DNA from: Chaenocephalus aceratus | Taxonomy: Eukaryota > Chordata > Actinopteri > Perciformes > Channichthyidae | DNA length: 64,000 nt | Assembly: GCA_023974075.1 (NCBI GenBank) | Contig: JAMFTG010000296.1 | Coordinates: forward strand, 102,549-166,548 | Direction: 5' to 3' | In this document: in pieces, positions 57,885 to 64,000 of the stretch | Layout of the letters: each line of letters begins with the position of its first letter | How positions within the stretch are numbered: position 1 is the first letter of the stretch | The notes under the pieces: generated by a model | What the model saw: the letters and a program-made list of their open reading frames with translations, nothing else | The model's database searches: none | What the model was told of the DNA's origin: nothing | Position numbers and translations under genes: made by a program

Positions 57885-57941
<57 letters not shown>

Positions 57942-58090
57942 CCCTCTTACCAAACACACACACATGTCCTTTTCAAGGTTCTTTTTGGGGCCAATATAAT
58001 CTCAAGCACCAATATATCTGTGTACAATGTTTGATACTAATATATCTGTGTACAATGTTTGATACCAATATATCTGTGTACAATGTTTGA
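57760..58090. repeat. Cluster of simple and minisatellite repeats
   Basis: A ~66-bp unit (ACTTTCCCAGACACCCTGAC) repeats twice at 57763-57890, followed by (CA)n to about 57937. A 30-bp unit (AATATATCTGTGTACAATGT) repeats three times at 58011-58090. Confidence 0.92.
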
Positions 58091-58199
58091 TTGTTTGAGA
58101 AAGAATAGTTTGTGTGAAACCTTCCCTGGGAAATTAAAGAAGTACAGTCCGGTGGAAGATAAGCAGTGACTCTCCGCCCCAAATATATCCATATATACT

Positions 58200-58475
58200 G
58201 TTGTTTATTCATGCACGGTGCCCCCTGTTGCTGACTGGCTGGTCCCGATACCTGTATCGCACGGCAGTGGAGCGGGGAGCCCGGAGTGCTCTGTTACAGG
58301 GCACTCTGTATTTTTGTATTGTGTCTTTTTACCATTAAAATCAGATTATTGTTATAACTTTTATGCCGGTGTTTTGAACTCCTTTTCTTATTAATCTGAC
58401 CAGGCTCATCTAACGGACGGCGCGGAGCAGAGCTGGGCTTTAAGCCACCACTACTGTGTTTGCTCCTACAATTTG
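58200..58475 (+). mobile_element. LTR fragment with possible primer-binding site
   Basis: Features of an LTR 3' part: CATTAAAATCAGATTATTGT near 58333 as a weak polyadenylation context, ending TTTGCTCCTACA. TTTGGTGACTCTCCGACGTG at 58471-58490 follows and resembles retroviral primer-binding regions of the TGGTGAC type. No coding region follows: a degenerate tandem repeat begins about 58727. The left LTR edge is not defined, and the tRNA primer is not identified. Confidence 0.4.
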
Positions 58476-58726
58476 GTGACTCTCCGACGTGATGAGTGCT
58501 GGTCTATAGGAGGACCACCGACAGCTAGCGGACGGAATTCAGTCCAGGGGAGGACACCTGGACACCACTGACAACTACACCAGGGCGTCCTACATGATAC
58601 AAAGGTAAAACAGATACCTGTTGATTACCAAAATCTGTGATTGGCTTTGCTACAAACATTTTAGAGTTGTCAGCGGCGTTCTCAGTGTTCTTAGTCACGG
58701 TAAAAAAATACAATACTGTAGAAAGT

Positions 58727-59008
58727 GTTTCTATAAGAGTCAGGTGGGGCATTCCTGACCTATGGGGCACTAGGTGACTATAAGAGTCAGGTAGGACATT
58801 CCTGACCTATAGGGCACTAAGTGTGTGTAAGAGTCTGGTATTGCAGTCCAGTACCTTAGCTCACTAAAGCAAAGTCTGTGCTCAGAAGTCGGGTAGGACA
58901 TTCCAGACCTGAGGCATCGAGTTATATTTAAGAAAGTGTTTCTATAAGAGTCAGGTATTGCAGTCCTGACCTATAGGGGCACTAAGTGTTTGTAAGAGTC
59001 TGGTACAG
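58727..59008. repeat. Degenerate ~60-bp tandem repeat
   Basis: Four to five imperfect units built on TATAAGAGTCAGGTAGGACA, TTCCTGACCTATAGGG and CACTAAGTGT. Confidence 0.85.
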
Positions 59009-59057
59009 ATGTAGCACCCCAGATAGGACTCACATGAACACAAGTAAAACAAAATAA

Positions 59058-59681
59058 ATCATCATAGACTTCAGAAAGCACCGTCCAGAACACGCCCCCC
59101 TTCACCTCAATGGAGAGAGAGTGGAGAGGGTCTCCACCTTTAAGTTCCTGGGGGTTCACATTTCGGAGAGCCTCAGCTGGACAGCACACACCTCTGCAGC
59201 AGTTAAGAAGGCCCAGCAGCGACTACACTTCCTGAGGGTGCTTCGGAGAAACCGACTTAACAAGAAGCTGCTGGTGTCCTTCTACCGGGCGACCATCGAG
59301 AGCGTGCTGTCATACTCCATCTCGGGGTGGTATGCAGGATGCTCAGCTGCGGACAAGAAAGCCCTGCAGAGAGTGATCAGGATGGCAGAGAAAACCATCA
59401 GCTGTCCCCTGCCCTCTCTGGAACACATCTCCACCTCCCGCTGCCTCAGCAGAGCTAACAAAATTATAAAGGACAGCTCTCACCCAGGTCACAGACTGTT
59501 CTCTCTCCTGCCTTCTGGGAGGAGATACAGGAGCTTCAAGTCACGGACAAACAGACTCAAAAACAGTTTCTACCCCTGGGCCGTCAGGCTGCTCAACCAC
59601 CACACAACTGTAACCATTCTCACACATACACACACTTTTAATGCACTTTATATACTATTTTTTTTATGTCAATATTTTTAA
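59058..59681 (+). CDS. LINE ORF2 C-terminus (Rex1/L2-like), 5' truncated
   Basis: An open frame of 207 codons beginning just after an in-frame TAA and ending at 59679-59681. It encodes the post-catalytic part of a jockey-superfamily reverse transcriptase: FKFLGVHISESLSWTAHT, KKAQQRLHFLRVLRRN, ESVLSYSISGWYAGCSAADK, CPLPSL and SGRRYRSFKSRTNRLKNSFY. The catalytic YADD region and endonuclease lie upstream in a full element and are absent here, as in most 5'-truncated LINE copies. The downstream 3' untranslated region ends in GTGACAATAAAAGGC at 59827-59841. The copy abuts the edge of the large inverted repeat at 59849. Confidence 0.88.
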   Translation: MIIDFRKHRPEHAPLHLNGERVERVSTFKFLGVHISESLSWTAHTSAAVKKAQQRLHFLRVLRRNRLNKKLLVSFYRATIESVLSYSISGWYAGCSAADKKALQRVIRMAEKTISCPLPSLEHISTSRCLSRANKIIKDSSHPGHRLFSLLPSGRRYRSFKSRTNRLKNSFYPWAVRLLNHHTTVTILTHTHTFNALYILFFLCQYF

Positions 59682-59848
59682 CTATTTATTATGTTATTAG
59701 TATATTATTATATTAGTATGATTGTATGTCCTATTGCTGTGTTTTTTAGTGTTATGTATTTGTTTGTATATTTTTTGCACACTGGGACAGAGTTGCACTC
59801 TGCATCTCGTTATTCTTTGTGTATAGTGACAATAAAAGGCTTTAACTT
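59682..59848 (+). repeat. LINE 3' untranslated region
   Basis: AT-rich stretch, then GCACACTGGGACAGAGTTGC and GTGTATAGTGACAATAAAAG. This is a typical fish LINE terminus containing a polyadenylation signal. Confidence 0.75.
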
Positions 59849-60594
59849 TAATGGGTGTGTCCCAGTCAAAAGCCCAGCGGATGCCAGTGGCTGGGGGTGT
59901 TGCCAAATTGCTCGAGGGCGTTGTCCAATTTCCCAATGTGTTCAATTACAGGATTTAACCATGAGATGGCGCTTTATTCACAAAATACACAAGGACAACT
60001 GGGTGTTGTAGAAACATCAATATTTTAGATCAAATAAAGTATATAGTTTGCTTTATGCAGTATATTTATTGTAATATTGTTGGGGTGTTTTTACACAGTA
60101 CAGTAGATTGAAGTAAATCAACATATACATTAAGATAAGATAAGATGGACCTTTATTAATCCCGTGGGGAAATTCAGTAGTTCAAACAGCAACAGGGTGA
60201 GAGTGAAAAACAGGACAGCACAGATTCACACAGATTAATAAAATCAAAAATAAGATGAGCGATACAAATAATAATAATGAGAAACTATGAAATAAGAAAT
60301 GAATAAAACTCAAATGTAATTATCATATCATATATTATAATGTATTGTATTATTAAGTAATATCATACATTAACCCCATTATAGCAGATGCCACATTGAA
60401 TGGATGAACACATGTATGCATCAATAATTACAACAGAGTATTTCTAAATACAAGTTGTAAAAATACTTATATGTATTTAATATTAACCCTTTGGAGTCGA
60501 CTGTCACGCCGGCGTGATCAGATCACATGACCTGTTCAAGCCGGTGCCGTATAAAAACAACAGTCCGGAAAACATTGCCGTGTGTTTCTGTCGA

Positions 60595-61010
60595 AAGTAC
60601 TGGCTTGAAACTATATCCCAGTCTTTGTTTCATGCAAAAGTAAACACGGAGATACGATGATATAAAGTTAATACATTTTCAAAAGTATGAAAATTGGAAG
60701 CACATATTTGAATATCTTTGCCGTATTTGATCATTTTACGAAACGGAAAATACTGGAAACTGTAGATCCTGCTCAACAGGATGTATATGTGTATTTCTCT
60801 CAAAAGTACTGGCTTGGAAACTATATGCCAGTCTTTGTTTCATGCAAAAATACCCAATAAACACGGACATACGATGATATAAAGTTAATACAGATATATT
60901 TCAGAAGTATGAATAATGGAAGCACATATTTTATAATATCTTCACCTTATTTTATCATTTTACGAAACGGAAAATACTGGAAACTGTAGATTCTGCTCAA
61001 CAGGATGTAT
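60595..61010. repeat. Two-copy ~208-bp tandem duplication specific to copy C
   Basis: AAGTACTGGCTTG... recurs at 60803 after its first occurrence at 60595; copy A has this block once. Both units include ACGAAACGGAAAATACTGGA and CTGCTCAACAGGATGTAT. Confidence 0.85.
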
Positions 61011-61925
61011 TTACCAGGGAGGGGTGAGGTAATCAGGTAAACGGAGTGATACGAAACGAGACGAAACTAGACGAAGAGGGACGGTGGGAACCGAAGAGAG
61101 ACGGCGGGAAATCGAGAGAGACGAAGATATACGAAGACAGGCGGTGGGAGACGAAGAGAGACGGCGGGAGACTGCGATTGAAGTAAAGTGACAGTCAAAC
61201 ATTGAGAATTTAGATATAGTTAGATAGATTTAGAGTTTTGAAGATTCAACTATGATGAAGAAACTCTGAACATGAGTCAAGCTTTAAGCTTGTTTTTTGA
61301 CCTGGAGGAGGAGGAATCTGTGATGTTGCCCTCTGTGTCGTAGTTGACAGAAACCGCTTTGAAGCGTGGCACAGATAAAGACAGAAAAAACTGATTTTTG
61401 TACATAATGTGTATATATATATATATTTGTATTATATTTATAATAACACTTTTGCCTTATCAGAATGAAATCCCATGCTACCTCAATCAAACTTTCACAT
61501 TATCATAGTGACATCCCATGTATATATTTCCAGCTTTTAAATGGTTTCGTTGTGTATGTTTGTGTTACCTATATGAAAAATAATATCATTTTCAAAATCT
61601 GTTTTTACGTTTTTTTTTGTGATTTTGGGTCCACAATGTTCATATAGTAGAAGATCCCTGCTCTAAACAAAGTCAAAAATCCTACATCCATACGAAATAA
61701 ATATAATTAATTATGATGAATACGTTAAGTCTTGTTCATTGTTTTTCACTTTTCATATTATCATATTTCAATGCACACATTCATATATTGTCACTCACAC
61801 ATTCATGCATTTTGTTCTCATATTCATATAATGTAATGCTCATATTTATACATTTTGCTCTCATGCGAAATCTACTAAAACAAAGTATGTCATGGTGGTC
61901 AGCTGTTAAAACACAAAAGTGTATC

Positions 61926-61995
61926 TTAAGGGCTGTAAATATAATAAGCCTGTTGTCAATTTTAGACACAGGCTTATTATATTTACAGCCCTTAA
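61926..61995. repeat. 28-bp perfect inverted repeat, 14-nt loop
   Basis: 61926-61953 and 61968-61995 are exact reverse complements. The arm starts TTAAGGGCTGTAAATATAAT. Pairing can extend into the loop with one bulge. Confidence 0.93.
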
Positions 61996-62678
61996 TAACA
62001 TTCATTTTCTAGACTCATGTGTGTCTTGGCCGTTTTCTTTTTTCCAAGCAAACGAGTGCTTTTTGTTTTGAATCACTTCCGCGAGTTTCGCGGGCCCCCT
62101 CGCTCCACTGACCATTAGACCATTTAGTAAGGTAAAAAGCAAAAGGGCAAAAACGCCTCTCAGAACGCTCTTCCGTTTACTTTTTAATAAAGAAAACAAA
62201 TGGTCCGTAGATACACGGACTCATATAGCCTATATGTATACTGTAAGGAGAATGTATGTGCGTGAGAGGACCAGTATGAATTACGGCATTGAAATATGCA
62301 AAGAAAAACCTACAGAGTGGGGGGGGGGGGCTGTGGAATGTGACCCTTCCTCCACACATTCCGATGGCCAATTCGTTTTTAAACAAAGAGTTTGCAACAC
62401 AGGACAGCATAGGCAACATGGGGGGTGGGGGCTGGTGAACGGTCTGGTCAATGTTTGTAAACACAATCCCCAGGATGTGTCCTAATCAAACCAAAAGAGA
62501 ACATTCAGATATTATTCTCTCTCTCGACTCGCTGGTATCTCGAGCTGAGCGCTCATTGGTGTTCATACTGTTCACAGGCTGGGCTGCTGTGTATATCTAG
62601 TGTATTCATACTGTACCCCTCCTCACTGTTTATTCATCATTCAAACATTTACACCTTCCTTTTTTTCCCGTCAAGAGG

Positions 62679-62864
62679 TTGAAAAAGATTGATTCCTATG
62701 TTTCCAATTGGTTCCCAAATCTGAACATTGACCAGTGGCATAAGATCAGGAGCCGGGTAAATGAGAGGGAGCCCCCGAAAAACAGATCCCGAAATAGCTC
62801 GTCCTGGTTTCCGCAGCAGATAGGCCTACAGTATGGTGTCTGTTATGTCATTTATTTTAAATAA
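62679..62864 (+). CDS. Small ORF of the repeat family (copy C version)
   Basis: Counterpart of the ORF at 8897-9106, on the opposite strand because copy C is inverted. The YVSNWFPNLNIDQWHKIRSR block is kept and then diverges through indels after RVNE. The ORF starts at a chance codon, because the preceding sequence is rearranged. Function unknown. Confidence 0.35.
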   Translation: MKKIDSYVSNWFPNLNIDQWHKIRSRVNEREPPKNRSRNSSSWFPQQIGLQYGVCYVIYFK

Positions 62865-63210
62865 AACGTTGAAAACTGAAACTTGAAAAGTGTTTCCTCT
62901 TTTTATTTTATTTATCATTTTCGGGACGGGGAGACGTGGAGAGACGTGTGCGATTAAAAATTAATTTGCAGAAATGTAAAGTAATCTAACTAAGTTCTAT
63001 TCATATTCTTGACGGGAAGAGCCGTGTAAATGGGTGGCCATATATGCATTTGGAAAGCAATATAAATCACACAGTTATTATACAATAGGCTATAAAAGCA
63101 CCATCGATAACCATTACCTTTATCCAATTCAAACTTTGGACGGGAAAAAAGGAAGGTGTACATGGTTGGGCTATACTGTAGGCCTACTGTATACATACAA
63201 AGGCCATTCA

Positions 63211-64000
63211 AGCTAGAGTTCTTCTGGAAATGTTCACGTCTGAATTAACAGGACATTCAAATAAATAAGAATAAGGACATTAAGAGTAACGACAAGATTT
63301 GTCCAGTGTATTAATAAATATAAGTGAACACATATTAACCTAGTCAGATAAATAGATATGAAGTCAATCATGGAAGGAGAATTTGAAAAGAGTGATTTAG
63401 GTGTTCCAACTCCCGGAAGGCTTCCGCGAACAATGGGAACAGACTGAGAGGTTGATTCTCAGTGGAATCAAACAGAGAGACAGAAAAAAGGCTTGTGCAG
63501 ATCTGAGATTCCTAAAAAATTAAATGATGAAAGAGGACAGAGTAGGAGCCGACGAGACATTCGGAAATCTGTTTGTTGATTGTTCTGTCTGTTGGTTGTC
63601 ATTGTTGATTCGTAAAGACCTTGTTTTATGTTGGTAAATGTTTTGGTATACCAATAGTTTGTTGTTAGTTGTTTAAAGAAGCCCCCCTTCTCTTGAAAAG
63701 GCTGAGAGCTCCAGCCGGAGCCAGTATTTGTACTTCTGATTCTGTAGAAGAGTAGACCATTTGTTTCAATCAGAAAAAGAGCAAGCTATCATCGCAATTG
63801 TATTTTTAGGTTATGAATAAATAAAAAGTAGTAGCCTAAGTGATAAGCAGAAGGGTTTTTGAACGCGTGTCAGTCAGAAGGAATCTATTAATGTGTATGT
63901 ATGACAGGGGTGCTTATGACCGCTTCGGTTTTCAATGTCCGCCATCACGTTAAAACAGAGGATTGGTGGCATTTTCAGTTCATTGCTTACTTCCACACGC
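63211..64000. other. No gene recognised
   Basis: Moderately AT-rich, without a recognisable repeat or coding region. Confidence 0.35.

Larger units (their letters stand above)
59849..63210 (-). repeat. Unclassified repeat family, copy C (inverted, rearranged)
   Basis: 59849-61760 is reverse-complementary to about 11104-9480 of copy A, apart from a tandem duplication. 62300-62460 matches 9240-9400 inverted, 62680-62870 matches 8830-9040 inverted and 63000-63200 matches 8560-8745 inverted. 62560-62680 matches 7975-8630 segments in direct orientation, so a local inversion or recombination has occurred. 61760-62290 has no counterpart in A and includes the hairpin at 61926. Confidence 0.7.

Noticed and set aside
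11104..59849. The inverted A/C copies as terminal repeats of one giant ~48-kb transposon
   Set aside because: Copy B, a third member in direct orientation, lies between them, copy C is rearranged, and no target duplication brackets the pair. Dispersed repeat copies explain it better.

Overview
The window reads as intergenic DNA from a teleost fish, probably a percomorph. The evidence is its mixture of repeats: a sushi-like Ty3/gypsy retrotransposon, L2- and Rex-type LINEs, a tRNA-derived SINE, a Tc1-like DD34E transposon, a piggyBac relic and many hAT elements with 8-bp target duplications. I found no host protein-coding gene I can support. The readable proteins all belong to mobile elements.

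Layout. 1-996 is an L2-type LINE on the minus strand that runs off the left edge. 1000-6360 is mostly unassigned, with a possible promoter near 1303 and a broken unknown ORF at 3638-4083. About 6650-11104 is copy A of an unclassified 3-4.5 kb repeat family. 11105-18162 holds inverted repeats, a hAT MITE (13183-14086), a perfect 46-bp hairpin (14979-15074) and copy 1 of a ~1.05 kb element. 18163-42074 is copy B of the same family, blown up from a few kb to 24 kb by nested insertions. The deepest nest is copy B > solo LTR (32987-41985) > TIR element (33079-41638) > hAT (33315-40750) > palindrome-repeat hAT (33913-40591) > gypsy (34225-40030). Most borders are fixed by target duplications, and several also by uninterrupted paralogues inside this window.

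42075-49560 contains a hAT relic, a Tc1 transposon with an altered catalytic residue (43898-45797), an element packed with TTCATGAA motifs (about 46330-48210) and a third copy of the CAGGGTTGGG hAT. 49568-54774 is a tangle of hAT and piggyBac pieces plus a SINE. 55311-59848 holds SINE and LINE remnants, copy 2 of the ~1.05 kb element, minisatellites and an LTR fragment. 59849 to about 63210 is copy C of the family, inverted relative to A and internally rearranged.

How the parts work together: the gypsy element encodes Gag and Pol on overlapping frames joined by a recognisable -1 frameshift signal. It is flanked by two 716-bp LTRs that differ at one base, so it is the youngest datable insertion here. 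The SINE shares its 3' tail with LINE tails in the window, which suggests a mobilisation partner. Nearly all other elements are non-autonomous or broken and would depend on transposase supplied from elsewhere.
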